Origin: DASVUC01 sp038237225
Lineage (GTDB): Bacteria > Planctomycetota > Phycisphaerae > Tepidisphaerales > Tepidisphaeraceae
Direction of reading: 5' to 3'
DNA: 64,000 nt
Assembly (NCBI GenBank): GCA_038237225.1
Contig: JBBRYX010000001.1
Location: forward strand, 186,001-250,000
Shown piece by piece: positions 9,262-18,388 of the stretch (the first letter of the stretch is position 1; every line of letters begins with the position of its first letter). Position numbers and translations under genes: made by a program. Below the pieces are notes generated by a model, which was given only the letters and a program-made list of their open reading frames with translations, did no database searches and was not told the origin of the DNA.

Positions 9262-10787
9262 GCTGAGACGGCGGGCGTTGGCCGACCCTGGTTATACCCG
9301 CTGAGCGCCGCTTCCATGATCGCTTCCTGAGTCCATTCCCCGCGCCTGAAGGTTCGCACCAGACGGCCTGCGGACATCACCGCAATTCGATCTGAGATCG
9401 CGGTCAGTTCCAAAAGATCGGATGAGACCACAATGACACTTTTCCCTCGCTGTGTGAGTTCCGACAGCAGGCGGTATATCTCGAACTTCGCGCCGATGTC
9501 GACGCCGCGCGTGGGCTCGTCGAAGATGAGAATCTCGCAGTCGCGGAAGAGCCATTTGGCGAGAACGACCTTCTGCTGGTTGCCGCCGCTGAGTTCGCGC
9601 ACCGCCTGTCGGGTGGATCGGCAACGAATGGAGAGCGACTTCGCAAAACCATCGGCCGCTTGACGCTCGCGATCGCGGTCGATCCAGGATCTGAGCCGCG
9701 CCACCATCGGCATCCGCGCCAGCGTGACGTTCATGTCGATCGGCAGCGGCAGAAGCAGCCCCTGAGACTTGCGATCTTCGGTCAAGAGCGCGATCCCATG
9801 CTGCACCGCATCGCGCGGAGAACGAAGTTGCGCGGGCGTTGTTGATCCAAACAGAAATACTTCGCCGGTATCCGCTTGATCCGCGGCAAAAATCGACCGC
9901 ATTGTTTCAGTGCGCCCAGATCCCATCAGTCCGGCGAATCCAAGGATCTCGCCGCGATGCAATTCGAAACTGACACCGCGGACGGCTCTGCCCCTTGATA
10001 GATTTCGAACGCTCATGACGACATCGACCGAGACGGGCCTGGTCGCTTCGTCTGCGGCGCTTGGTAGATCCCGGCCAACCATCAGCCTCACGGTTTCGTC
10101 ATGGCTCATTTCTGCCGTGCAGCGCGTAGCGACCCATTTTCCATCCCGCAGCACCGTGATTCCGTCGGCGATGGTGCGAATCTCCTCCATACGGTGAGAG
10201 ACATAGACGATTCCTACGCCCGCGCTTTTGAGCCGGCGAATCTGTTCGAAAAGCAACTCGATCTCGGGGCCGGTCAGTGCTGCCGTCGGCTCATCGAGCA
10301 CGAGCACGCGGCATTCGTGCGAAAGCGCTGCCGCGATCTCGACCAACTGGCGCTGCCCGACGCCAAGCGTCGAAACCAACTGGTCCGGCCGAATGTTGTG
10401 CAAGCCGACCTTTCGCAGGGCCGCCTGCGCCCGATCTTTCATCTCTCGAACGTTGATGATGCCCAACCGGTGGGGCATCGACTCGATAAAAATATTCTCC
10501 GCCACGCTCAGCGTCGGCAGGAGATTCAGCTCCTGGACGACGATCCGAACGCCCGCGTGCTCTGCCTGGCGACGCGTTCGAGGACCGTATGCGCGGCCAT
10601 CAAGCTTCATCGCTCCGCTGTCAGCGGCGGTGATCCCGCACAAAATACGGCACAGGGTGCTCTTTCCGGCGCCGTTCTCGCCCACCAGTGCGTGGACTTC
10701 GCCGGGTTCCAGATGGAATTGCGCGTCGTTGAGGACGCGGACGCCGCCGTAGGATTTGGTGAGATTGCCTGCGGTGAGAAGAGTCAA
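9258..10787 (-). CDS. rbsA: Ribose-type ABC transporter ATP-binding protein (two ATPase domains)
   Basis: The 509-residue protein carries two fused nucleotide-binding domains, as in RbsA/XylG/MglA. Domain 1 has Walker A GENGAGKST (~residues 37-45), signature LGVGQRQLVEIA and Walker B VLVLDEPTAAL. Domain 2 has the degenerate Walker A GLMGSGRTE, LSGGNQQKVVLAKWL and ILIFDEPTRGVDIG. The only start that fits is TTG at 10787, with GGAG six bases upstream; no in-frame ATG lies near the N-terminus. It follows rbsB by 13 bases and overlaps rbsC. Confidence 0.95.
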   Translation of the reverse strand: MTLLTAGNLTKSYGGVRVLNDAQFHLEPGEVHALVGENGAGKSTLCRILCGITAADSGAMKLDGRAYGPRTRRQAEHAGVRIVVQELNLLPTLSVAENIFIESMPHRLGIINVREMKDRAQAALRKVGLHNIRPDQLVSTLGVGQRQLVEIAAALSHECRVLVLDEPTAALTGPEIELLFEQIRRLKSAGVGIVYVSHRMEEIRTIADGITVLRDGKWVATRCTAEMSHDETVRLMVGRDLPSAADEATRPVSVDVVMSVRNLSRGRAVRGVSFELHRGEILGFAGLMGSGRTETMRSIFAADQADTGEVFLFGSTTPAQLRSPRDAVQHGIALLTEDRKSQGLLLPLPIDMNVTLARMPMVARLRSWIDRDRERQAADGFAKSLSIRCRSTRQAVRELSGGNQQKVVLAKWLFRDCEILIFDEPTRGVDIGAKFEIYRLLSELTQRGKSVIVVSSDLLELTAISDRIAVMSAGRLVRTFRRGEWTQEAIMEAALSGYNQGRPTPAVSA

Positions 10788-10800
10788 GCGCGCTCCCGCG

Positions 10801-11742
10801 TCAGTGCTTGAGAGTGTCGGCGGTAACGAGGTCCACCGCCGTCTCTTTGTCCGTTGGGGCGCTTTTATTTTTCAGCGTATCGAGTGCGTACTGAATTCCG
10901 TTGACGGCAATTTGATCCGCATGCTGATCCACGGTGCAGAGGACATCGCCCTTCTTGATGAGCGCTTGGACGGCGGCGATGTTGTCGAAGCCGATCAGTT
11001 GCACCTTCCCAAGCTTTTGAGCATCCCGGATTGCGGTATGCGCGCCGAGGGCCATGTTGTCGTTGGCGCACAGCACCGCCTTGAGTTCCGGGTGTGCCCC
11101 GAGGATGGAAGAGACCAGTGGCGTTGCCTTATCCGATTCCCACTGGCCTGATTGCGAGGTAACGATGTTCATTCCCGCTTCGTTCATTGCGGATTCAAAG
11201 CCTTCATGCCGTTGGATTGCATTGAAGGCTCCTGGCGCACCATCGATGATGGCGACGGCGTCGCCTTTCATAAGTTTTTTCCCCAGGAAATCACCAGCGA
11301 GCTTGGCGCCCTTCATGTTATTGGGACCGACGAAGGCGACTTGAAGGTTCTTCTGTTTCAGCGCATCGGCGTCGAGCTTGTTGTCGATGTTGATCACCAC
11401 GATCCCGGCGTCGACGGCTTTCTTGCAGACCGGCACCAGCGCCTTGGAATCCGCCGGCGCGATGACGATCGCGTTCACGCGCTCGGCGATCCTTTGCTCG
11501 ACCAGACCGATCTGCTTGTCGACATCGGTTTCGTTTTTGATCCCATTCGAGAGCAGGTCGTAATCGCCGGAATGGGCCTTCTGATGCGCCTCGGCGCCAT
11601 CCTGCATGGTCTGGAAGAATTCATTCGCCAGCGATTTCATCACGAGCGCGATCCGAGGCTTCTCCCGCGCAGACACCGCGGAGTCCCTGGATCCACAACC
11701 ACACATCGCCATCGCGCAGAGCGCTATCAATACTTTGTTCAT
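10801..11742 (-). CDS. rbsB: Periplasmic sugar-binding lipoprotein of ribose-type ABC transporter
   Basis: The 313-residue protein starts at ATG 11742; a longer open frame upstream runs across the divergent gene and is rejected. The N-terminus MNKVLIALCAMAMCGCGS is a lipoprotein-like signal, although the lipobox (AMCGC) is weak. The mature part is a type 1 periplasmic-binding fold: IALVMKSLANEFFQTMQDGA, then IVIAPADSKALVP, VVINIDNKLDA, IIDGAPGAFNAIQRHEGF, VLCANDNMALGAHTAI and LIGFDN, all standard for RbsB-like proteins. It is the first gene of the operon. Its start lies only 60 bases from the divergent nucleoside hydrolase, so both promoters share that space. Confidence 0.95.
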   Translation of the reverse strand: MNKVLIALCAMAMCGCGSRDSAVSAREKPRIALVMKSLANEFFQTMQDGAEAHQKAHSGDYDLLSNGIKNETDVDKQIGLVEQRIAERVNAIVIAPADSKALVPVCKKAVDAGIVVINIDNKLDADALKQKNLQVAFVGPNNMKGAKLAGDFLGKKLMKGDAVAIIDGAPGAFNAIQRHEGFESAMNEAGMNIVTSQSGQWESDKATPLVSSILGAHPELKAVLCANDNMALGAHTAIRDAQKLGKVQLIGFDNIAAVQALIKKGDVLCTVDQHADQIAVNGIQYALDTLKNKSAPTDKETAVDLVTADTLKH

Positions 11743-11802
11743 AGGACTTAGGAAGTTAACCCAAGACTGGCCCGATCGCGAGTCCGGGCTTACTCTTCGC
11801 AC

Positions 11803-12798
11803 ATGATCCGATTCGTCCCTGTGTTGCTTTGCGGCATGCTGATGGGTTGTGCCGCGACGCCGCGGTCCACTGCGCGGCATGCTCCTATCAAGGTTAAACC
11901 CACGCCGGTCATCCTCGATACGGACATCGGTGATGACATCGACGACACGTGGGCGCTGGTGATGCTTCTGAAAAGCCCGCAGTTCGACGTGAAGCTCATC
12001 ACCACAACCAACGGGCAGCAGGATTACCGCGCGCGGCTGATCGCCAAGCTGCTGACGATGGCCGATCGAACGGACATTCCTATTGGACTGGGCGCCGGCG
12101 AATCGAAGCAGGAGCCGAACCAATTGCCATGGGTGCGTGATTTTTCGTTATCGAAGTACCGTGGGAAGGTTCATCAGGACGGAGTCGCGGCGCTGATAGA
12201 CACAGTCAACGGATCACCGCAGGCGATCACGATCATCGCGATCGGGCCGCTGCAAACGCTTGCGGCAGTGGTTGAGCGGGATCCGGGATTGGCGAGTAAA
12301 GCCAAGTTCGTCGGCATGCACGGCAGCGTCTTCGTCGGGTACGGGGGCGGCGGGAAGCCGCAATCTGAGTTCAATGTCAAGACGAACATTCCGGCGGCGC
12401 AAAAAGTCTTCGCGGCGCCTTGGGAAAGCGCAGCAATCACCCCGCTCGACACCTGCGGGCTGCCCGACCTGTGCCTCGATGGAGCGCGCTATCAAGTACT
12501 CGAGCAGAGCAACGATATTCTCGTTGGCACGATCCTGGAGAACTATGCGATCTGGAGCAAACAACCGGATCGGAGCAAACTGACCAAAACGACAACGCTC
12601 TATGACACGGTGGCGATCTGTCTTGCGCATCCTGATTGCCGGAAGTTGATGAACACGCAAAAGCTGAAGATTGCCGTCACGGATGAAGGCCTCACGACCG
12701 TCTCTCCGCTGGGCGCGCCGATGGACGTGGCAACGAGTTGGAAGGACTTGGAGGGATTTCGAGATCACCTGGTGCGGGTGCTGCTCTCCCACAAGTGA
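11803..12798 (+). CDS. Exported nucleoside hydrolase (IU-NH family) lipoprotein
   Basis: The 331-residue protein hydrolyses the N-glycosidic bond of ribonucleosides to free base plus ribose. The family's N-terminal calcium/ribose site DTDIGDDIDD is at about residues 46-55, and IIAIGPLQTLAAVV, the conserved IGPLTN-like element, follows near residue 145. Unlike most bacterial homologues it begins with a signal peptide ending LMGC, so it is probably an exported lipoprotein. It is divergently transcribed, 60 bases from rbsB. Outside-facing hydrolysis next to a ribose importer makes good functional sense. The preferred base cannot be read from the sequence. Confidence 0.92.
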   Translation: MIRFVPVLLCGMLMGCAATPRSTARHAPIKVKPTPVILDTDIGDDIDDTWALVMLLKSPQFDVKLITTTNGQQDYRARLIAKLLTMADRTDIPIGLGAGESKQEPNQLPWVRDFSLSKYRGKVHQDGVAALIDTVNGSPQAITIIAIGPLQTLAAVVERDPGLASKAKFVGMHGSVFVGYGGGGKPQSEFNVKTNIPAAQKVFAAPWESAAITPLDTCGLPDLCLDGARYQVLEQSNDILVGTILENYAIWSKQPDRSKLTKTTTLYDTVAICLAHPDCRKLMNTQKLKIAVTDEGLTTVSPLGAPMDVATSWKDLEGFRDHLVRVLLSHK

Positions 12799-12857
12799 CG
12801 GTCATCCCGTTGCGAGAGAAGATCGCGCGGCACCTTCATCGGTCGGAAGATCGTGAA

Positions 12858-13790
12858 TCACCTTCGGATGCGGGTCGAACAGTTGGCCGCCGTTCTTGGA
12901 TTTCGAACGAGAAGCGTTTGACAGTCTTCGTCGTTCAGACCGAGCTTTTCGCGCAGGTTTCGATGGGATTCGGTCATGGAAATAGCGGCGCCGACGAAGT
13001 GGGAACCGTCCGGAGCGCGTGCGACCATGTCTTGGCCAATCAGCAAATCCCATCGACCGAGCTTGTATCGTCCGGGACCGAGACCGGCGGGGGCGATGGC
13101 GTCGGTGACCACACAACACCGGTCAATTCCGGCGGCGCGAAGATAATTTCCCAGCGCGAGAAACGGCACGTGCACGCCATCGGCGATGAAACACAGCCAT
13201 AGCTTTTCGCGTATTGCGAGCGCGCGTTGGATGATGTTGTCGTGCCGGTGCATCTGCATGGGGCAGCCGTTGCCGACGTGGGTGAACATCGTCAGGCCGG
13301 CATCGGCGGCAGCATGGAGTTCATCCAACGTGGCATCGGTGTGGCCGGCGGAAACGGTGACGCCGAGTTTGGCGAGCATCGTAGTCACCTTCGTGCCCGG
13401 ATCACGCTCGGGCGCGAGCGTAAAAACTCGAAGGAGCCCCCCGGCTGAATCGACGAGTCGCCTGGTTAAATCAAGATCGGCCGCGATGACGGCGTCCAGC
13501 GGGTGAGCGCCGCGGTAACCGTTGGTCTCGTTGATAAACGGTCCTTCGATATGGATCCCGGTGATCATCCTTTTCGCGAGGTCATCGCGCTCACGCAGTT
13601 GGACGAGGCGCTGAAGCCGGGCGCACATCAGGTCGATCTTCTCCGTGATGATGGTGGCGAGCATTCCTGAAACCCCGTCGCGCGACAGTTTTTCGCAGGC
13701 ATTGTGGAGATCCTCCGCCGAGAGGTCGTCTTGATTGAAATCGACCCCGCCGTATCCGTTAACCTGAAGATCGAAAAACCGCACGTTCAC
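12858..13790 (-). CDS. nagA: N-acetylglucosamine-6-phosphate deacetylase, short form
   Basis: The 310-residue amidohydrolase removes acetate from GlcNAc-6-phosphate in amino-sugar or cell-wall recycling. Visible motifs: DLQVNGYGGVDFN at the N-terminus, GIHIEGPFIN (metal-binding Glu), VSAGHTDA, FTHVGNGC and VVTDAIAP. It starts with GTG and lacks the ~45-residue N-terminal beta-sandwich part of E. coli NagA, beginning directly at the barrel. The C-terminus after LLVRNPRTAA (CSTRIRR) is short; another frame continues for ~25 codons, so a late frameshift is possible. It is divergent from the glycosyltransferase gene across 54 bases. Confidence 0.88.
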   Translation of the reverse strand: MNVRFFDLQVNGYGGVDFNQDDLSAEDLHNACEKLSRDGVSGMLATIITEKIDLMCARLQRLVQLRERDDLAKRMITGIHIEGPFINETNGYRGAHPLDAVIAADLDLTRRLVDSAGGLLRVFTLAPERDPGTKVTTMLAKLGVTVSAGHTDATLDELHAAADAGLTMFTHVGNGCPMQMHRHDNIIQRALAIREKLWLCFIADGVHVPFLALGNYLRAAGIDRCCVVTDAIAPAGLGPGRYKLGRWDLLIGQDMVARAPDGSHFVGAAISMTESHRNLREKLGLNDEDCQTLLVRNPRTAANCSTRIRR

Positions 13791-13844
13791 TCCGGTTGTG
13801 CCGCCTGTCGGGCGGCGTGATTCTTCCGTACAATTGCGGTCGCA

Positions 13845-14591
13845 ATGACCTCCATCATCATCTGCACCACCGACGACGCCAAGTATCGTGAATGCGAGCA
13901 GATGTACGCACGACTGTTTCCCGCCGGGTCGATGGAGGTGGTGCGGATTTCGGATGCGAAGTCACTTGCCGAGGGCTACAATCGCGGCATTCGTGCCGCC
14001 CGGGGCGAGCACCTGATTCTTGTTCACGATGACGTTGAGATTCTTTCGCCGGATCTTCCGCAGCGAATCAGCGAGCATCTCGGGCATTTCGACATAATCG
14101 GAGTTGCGGGCACGAGCCTTGTTTTGCACCCGATGTGGCTTGCGGCGGGCCCGCCGTTTATTCACGGACAAGTTGGGCATCCTCATGCTGCCGGCGGGTT
14201 CAAAGTGGATATTTACTCGGCATCCTGCCGGGTGTTCGAAAAGATTGAGGCGCTGGATGGATTGTTCATTGCGGCTCGGCGAGACGCGGCATTGAAGATC
14301 GGTTTTGACGAAACCACCTTCGACGGTTTCCACCTCTACGACATGGATTTCACGTTTCGCGCGCATCGGGCGGGTCTGAAGCTTGGGGTGGTCTGTGATA
14401 TCCACGCGCTGCACCATTCTCTGGGTCAATACGATGAGCGATGGGCAGTGTACGCGGAGCGATTCCATCACAAGCATGGGGCCCAGCTCCCGCCCGCATC
14501 CTCCCGCGAGTTTTTGTGGGGGTTTGTCGTCACTCCCACGAGGGATGCGATCCGTGCCGCGATGACCCCGCGTATTTGGGGGCGGGCATGA
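13845..14591 (+). CDS. Glycosyltransferase-like protein of GT2 / StrF-domain type
   Basis: The 248-residue protein has a GT-A style N-terminus (SIIICTTDDAKYRECEQM), a sugar-nucleotide region with the DxD-like HDDVEIL motif (~residue 62), and a C-terminal FDGFHLYDMDFTFRAHRAG block. These match the Glyco_tranf_2_5 family, which includes StrF-type proteins. It has no signal or membrane segment, so it is probably cytoplasmic. Acceptor and donor are unknown. It is divergent from nagA and may share its promoter region. Confidence 0.82.
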   Translation: MTSIIICTTDDAKYRECEQMYARLFPAGSMEVVRISDAKSLAEGYNRGIRAARGEHLILVHDDVEILSPDLPQRISEHLGHFDIIGVAGTSLVLHPMWLAAGPPFIHGQVGHPHAAGGFKVDIYSASCRVFEKIEALDGLFIAARRDAALKIGFDETTFDGFHLYDMDFTFRAHRAGLKLGVVCDIHALHHSLGQYDERWAVYAERFHHKHGAQLPPASSREFLWGFVVTPTRDAIRAAMTPRIWGRA

Positions 14592-14692
14592 AAGCTTGAC
14601 TCTCTATTTCATTGACAGCAATGAGCGCTGCGCAGGGAATCCGGCGGTAGACCGTTGTGGCATTCCTGAATCCGCATAGAATCTAAGACGTT

Positions 14693-15097
14693 ATGGCAAA
14701 GAAACCCGCAAAATCCGCGTCGAAGCCTTCCGGATCTGAAACCCCGCAGAAAAAGGCGGCGCCCAAAGCGGCGAAAGCCGCCGCAAAGCCCAGTGCCGGC
14801 GGCGGAATGCAGATCGACACGAATAGTGCCGCCAACGCGGCGGCAGCGTTTGTGGGACGAAAGCTATCGCTCAACAGCCCGTCGGCTCCCCGCCAGGAAT
14901 CGGCGGGGTTCAAGAACCTTAAGGACAGCGTGAACAAACCGCAGTCTCAGGGGTTGAGCAACATTCTGGATACAACGAACCAGAACAAGAAGTCGACGAA
15001 CCTTTCCAATCACGGGAACAAGCAGGCGACGGCGCACCATCAGACGCAGCGGGCGGATCTCACACGATCGGGCGTGCCGCGCCGAACGCCAGGCTAA
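14693..15097 (+). CDS. Small basic Lys/Ala-rich disordered protein
   Basis: The 134-residue protein begins MAKKPAKSASKPSGS. Its first ~35 residues are a Lys/Ala/Pro-rich tail of histone-H1 or nucleoid-protein character. The middle (AANAAAAFVGRKLSLN) could be a short helix, and the rest is Asn/Gln/Ser-rich. No family is recognised. The ATG, the clear base composition and a stem-loop after the stop support a real gene. A nucleic-acid-binding role is only a guess from charge. Confidence 0.6.
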   Translation: MAKKPAKSASKPSGSETPQKKAAPKAAKAAAKPSAGGGMQIDTNSAANAAAAFVGRKLSLNSPSAPRQESAGFKNLKDSVNKPQSQGLSNILDTTNQNKKSTNLSNHGNKQATAHHQTQRADLTRSGVPRRTPG

Positions 15098-15145
15098 TGT
15101 GGGGATCAGGTTGCGTGGGGAAGTTACAGGCACGAACCGATAAGA

Positions 15146-15174
15146 AAGCTCCAAACTTTCGTTGGGAGCTTTTG
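15146..15174 (+). terminator. Probable terminator after the Lys/Ala-rich protein gene
   Basis: Seven-bp arms AAGCTCC/GGAGCTT enclose a 12-base loop and are followed by TTTTGATT. The T tract is weak. Confidence 0.45.
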
Positions 15175-15208
15175 ATTGCGCTGAGTTTTGAGAGCTGATT
15201 ACCGGCGC

Positions 15209-17002
15209 TTACGGGGCTCCGGCTCCAGGACCAGCGCCGCCGCCTTGCATGTTCATGGCAGCTTGCATGCCGGCCGACACCAGGCTTTGCACGGTGCCTG
15301 CTGGGATGACGCCGTCGAAGCGGATGGCGGAACCTTCGGTGCCGGCGGTTACACCGACGGGCTGAAGGTTTTCCGGCAATTGGACGTTGATCGGCATCCC
15401 AAACTGCTTGGCGTAGCTGACGGCCGTGTTAGCGATGTTGTCGAGCGGAATGTACATCTCAAACACGCGCTTTTTCGGTAGTTGCGCCGCCACCTGCTGG
15501 ACAGTTTCCGCCTTCGTGACATTCGGGTCGCCGGCTTTCGCGGATGCAATCAGCTTCGTCAGCACTTCATCGCTGACGCCGGCGGTGACGATTGCCTTGT
15601 CCGGCGTGACCGCGCCACTGTAGCCGACCAATCCATTCGCGCCGTACATCACACCCATGACCTGCTGCATCTGCATTTCCTGGGCAGTCGGGTTATCGCC
15701 CGGGGCAGCGGCTTTGGTGGTGAACTGGTTGAGCTGCACGCCATCGACGGTCTTGGCGTTGGCGGTGAAGCTCGATTCGACAGGCGACTTGGTGCCGAAC
15801 GCCTGCATCACCGCCTGCTGACTGTTGAACATTTCCCGCTGGGCCTGGAGGATCTGATCAGACTTTCCGTTCATAACGCTGACCATCTGCATCAGCGAAT
15901 CCTGGCCAATAGCTCCGCTGGGCGCGATGAATCCGGTGGCTTGAGAACCGGTGGACTGGAGCATGCTCTTGATCGCGTTGATGTAGTTCTGAATGGCCTT
16001 GCCTTCGTCGCCGAGCTTCGCGAATTCGCCCTGCACGGGAGCGAGGAGGTCGTCAATAATTTTGCTCGCGGACTGCTGGTCGATCGACATCCCCATGAGG
16101 AAGAGGTACTTCATCTCGGGCAACCCGACGAGGAGGGGCTGATCGCTGTTCTTGATCTTGGCGATGGTCTGGCCCCACTGGCTGGCGGGATCAAACTCTA
16201 CCAGGCCGGTCGGACGGATCGCGTCCTCGCTGAGTTCCAGGCCGAGCGTTGCCCCCTGCGCCTGCTGGAGGAACTGCTCGGCGAGGCCCATGATCTCGTC
16301 GATCGCCGTGTTGGTCAGGCCCTGATACTTCTGGGCGGCCTCCGCATTCTTGTTTTTCATCTGATCGGCAACACGCTGCTTGACCTCATCGCGCGACTTT
16401 TGAAGCCTGGGCAGCGCCTTGTCGCGGATCGCCTTCATATTCGCATAAATCGCAATGTCTTTCGTATCCAATTCCTTGGCGGCCAACCCGGTCGCCGCGA
16501 TGCCCGCGGGCTTCTTGGTCAGCAGTGCTTTCGTGTTGCTGATGGCCGCGTAATCGCCCCACTGCGTGGCGAAGCCAGGCTCATTTTCGTTCGGAAGCTT
16601 GACGGATGAGATGGCGCCTTCGGTGGTGGCATCAGGGAAGTTCGCGATGAATGCCTTGTAATCGCTTATCGGAAGCAGCGCGACAATCTCGGGCTGTTTC
16701 TTCCCTTCCGCGGGGGCCATCACGACGATCGCGGCATCACCATCGTCCTTGAATCCATTCTGCGCCTGCAAGCTTTCCTTGAAAGCGCCAAGCGGATCGC
16801 CGGCCTTGGGATTCATGTTGGTGATCCCGAACTTGTTCGCGAGCGCGCCCATCTTGTCGCTGGTCGCCCGCATGTTCTTGAACTTGACGACCACCAACGC
16901 ATCGGCCGGCACCTGCTTGAGAACCTGCGCCCGGACCGTCGTGGCAATCAGCAGCACCACCGCCGCCAGAACTACCGGTGTCATTCGCCTCATTCGCTTC
17001 AT
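15209..17002 (-). CDS. Large secreted protein of unknown function (DUF3352-like)
   Basis: The product has 597 residues from ATG 17002, which has AAGGAG nine bases upstream. A signal peptide of ~26 residues (MKRMRRMTPVVLAAVVLL...) is cleaved after VRA. The mature part starts VLKQVPADALVVVKFKNM, the start of a family of periplasmic proteins that open with 'the protein should be a number-valued subunit' beta repeats, often called DUF3352. It has no transmembrane helix beyond the signal and no catalytic motif. The C-terminus is Gly/Pro/Ala-rich (MQGGGAGPGAGAP). Function unknown; the DUF assignment is tentative. Confidence 0.8.
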   Translation of the reverse strand: MKRMRRMTPVVLAAVVLLIATTVRAQVLKQVPADALVVVKFKNMRATSDKMGALANKFGITNMNPKAGDPLGAFKESLQAQNGFKDDGDAAIVVMAPAEGKKQPEIVALLPISDYKAFIANFPDATTEGAISSVKLPNENEPGFATQWGDYAAISNTKALLTKKPAGIAATGLAAKELDTKDIAIYANMKAIRDKALPRLQKSRDEVKQRVADQMKNKNAEAAQKYQGLTNTAIDEIMGLAEQFLQQAQGATLGLELSEDAIRPTGLVEFDPASQWGQTIAKIKNSDQPLLVGLPEMKYLFLMGMSIDQQSASKIIDDLLAPVQGEFAKLGDEGKAIQNYINAIKSMLQSTGSQATGFIAPSGAIGQDSLMQMVSVMNGKSDQILQAQREMFNSQQAVMQAFGTKSPVESSFTANAKTVDGVQLNQFTTKAAAPGDNPTAQEMQMQQVMGVMYGANGLVGYSGAVTPDKAIVTAGVSDEVLTKLIASAKAGDPNVTKAETVQQVAAQLPKKRVFEMYIPLDNIANTAVSYAKQFGMPINVQLPENLQPVGVTAGTEGSAIRFDGVIPAGTVQSLVSAGMQAAMNMQGGGAGPGAGAP

Positions 17003-17220
17003 CAGAGTCGCTCCTTCTTTGGTTGATTTCGTTCGATTCACGGAGATATTTCCCGTCGCATGCGGTCGTGACAAAAAACCGCACCTCGACAGCCGGGCAT
17101 CCTACACAAGGGGATAGACCGGTCAAAGTGGGCTAAAGTTAGAATTCCGCACCGTTTTTGGAATCGGGAAGCTGCCCGACGGGCTGTTGCCAGTCCCCCG
17201 GCGTCGATAGAGATGCTACA

Positions 17221-18366
17221 ATGGTGGTCATGCGTTTGCCCGTGATCGAATCCTCCGCGGCCTCTTCGGCTGCTCCAGCGAGCCACTTCGATACGGGGCC
17301 TCGATCGATCTCCGCGGTGAAAGTTTTGCGGATCAGCGTGACCGATCGCTGCAATTTCAGGTGTTTGTACTGCATGCCTGAAGAAGGGGTGAAGTGGCTT
17401 CCGCGCGAGGGAATCCTCACGCTTGAGGAGATCCGGGATATTGTTAAGGCATCAATTGAAGTTCACGGGATTCGGCGGTTCAAACTGACGGGCGGGGAGC
17501 CGACGGTTCGATACGGCTTGGTTGATCTCGTGCGGATGCTTCGACGGCTGAAGGGGATTGATGATCTCTCGCTGACCACGAATGGGATGCTGCTCGAGGA
17601 TCTTGCGCGGCCTTTGTATGAAGCGGGATTGGACCGGGTGACGATCAGCATCGACAGTTTGGACGCAGAGCGATTCAAAAAGATCACTCGGACAGGGGAA
17701 CTGTCGACCGTGTTGAGAGGGCTTGATCGTTCGCTGGATGTGGGATTTACATCGGTAAAGCTTAACTGTGTAACGATGCGCGGGACGAACGATGATGAAT
17801 TCCCGGCGTTTGCGCGGCTGACGTTCGATCGTCCGCTTTCAGTCCGGTTCATTGAGTACATGCCGCTCGGGGACGCGGCGTTGATGCACCCGACGGGTGC
17901 GGGATCGCCGAGGATCGCGGATGCTGAGATTGGGCCTGCGGGGGGATGCGGTGCTCAGGATCGAGGGGCGGACGCCTTCATTTCCGAGCCGGAGGTTCGG
18001 GAGCGGATTGAAAAGGAGCTGGGTCCACTGGTTGCGGTCGATCGAGAATCGGAGCCGGGCGTGGGGCCGGCGATTGTGTACCGATTGGCGAACGGAGATC
18101 CGAAGGGGCGCGTGGGCTTTATCAGCGCGATGTCGGCTCCGTTTTGCGCAACTTGCAATCGGCTTCGTCTGACGGCGGAAGGCGTGCTGCGATCGTGCTT
18201 GTTTGAAGGGGGAGAGGTGCCGCTGCTGCCGATCATCCGGACCGTCGTGGACGATGAAGCGACGCGGCATCGGCTGATTGCCCAGGCGATGGCGGATTGC
18301 GTGCGCCTGAAGCCGGACGTTCATTCGCAGCACGGCAATCGACAGATGAGCCAGATGGGCGGGTGA
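17221..18366 (+). CDS. moaA: GTP 3',8-cyclase, molybdenum cofactor biosynthesis
   Basis: This is a radical SAM enzyme converting GTP to 3',8-cyclo-GTP. From ATG 17221 it has 381 residues. The N-terminal cluster motif C-NFR-C-LY-C is at residues 44-51. The second cluster's cysteines are in FCATCNRLRLTAEGVLRSC, and the protein ends in the conserved Gly-Gly (QMGG) required for activity. It is ~40-50 residues longer than usual MoaA: the extra residues are a Ser/Ala-rich N-terminus and an insertion after EYMPLGD, before EPEVRERIE. A start at 17230 is also possible. No other moa genes are adjacent. Confidence 0.95.
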   Translation: MVVMRLPVIESSAASSAAPASHFDTGPRSISAVKVLRISVTDRCNFRCLYCMPEEGVKWLPREGILTLEEIRDIVKASIEVHGIRRFKLTGGEPTVRYGLVDLVRMLRRLKGIDDLSLTTNGMLLEDLARPLYEAGLDRVTISIDSLDAERFKKITRTGELSTVLRGLDRSLDVGFTSVKLNCVTMRGTNDDEFPAFARLTFDRPLSVRFIEYMPLGDAALMHPTGAGSPRIADAEIGPAGGCGAQDRGADAFISEPEVRERIEKELGPLVAVDRESEPGVGPAIVYRLANGDPKGRVGFISAMSAPFCATCNRLRLTAEGVLRSCLFEGGEVPLLPIIRTVVDDEATRHRLIAQAMADCVRLKPDVHSQHGNRQMSQMGG

Positions 18367-18388
18367 TTGTCTGGTCACGTCGCGTCGT

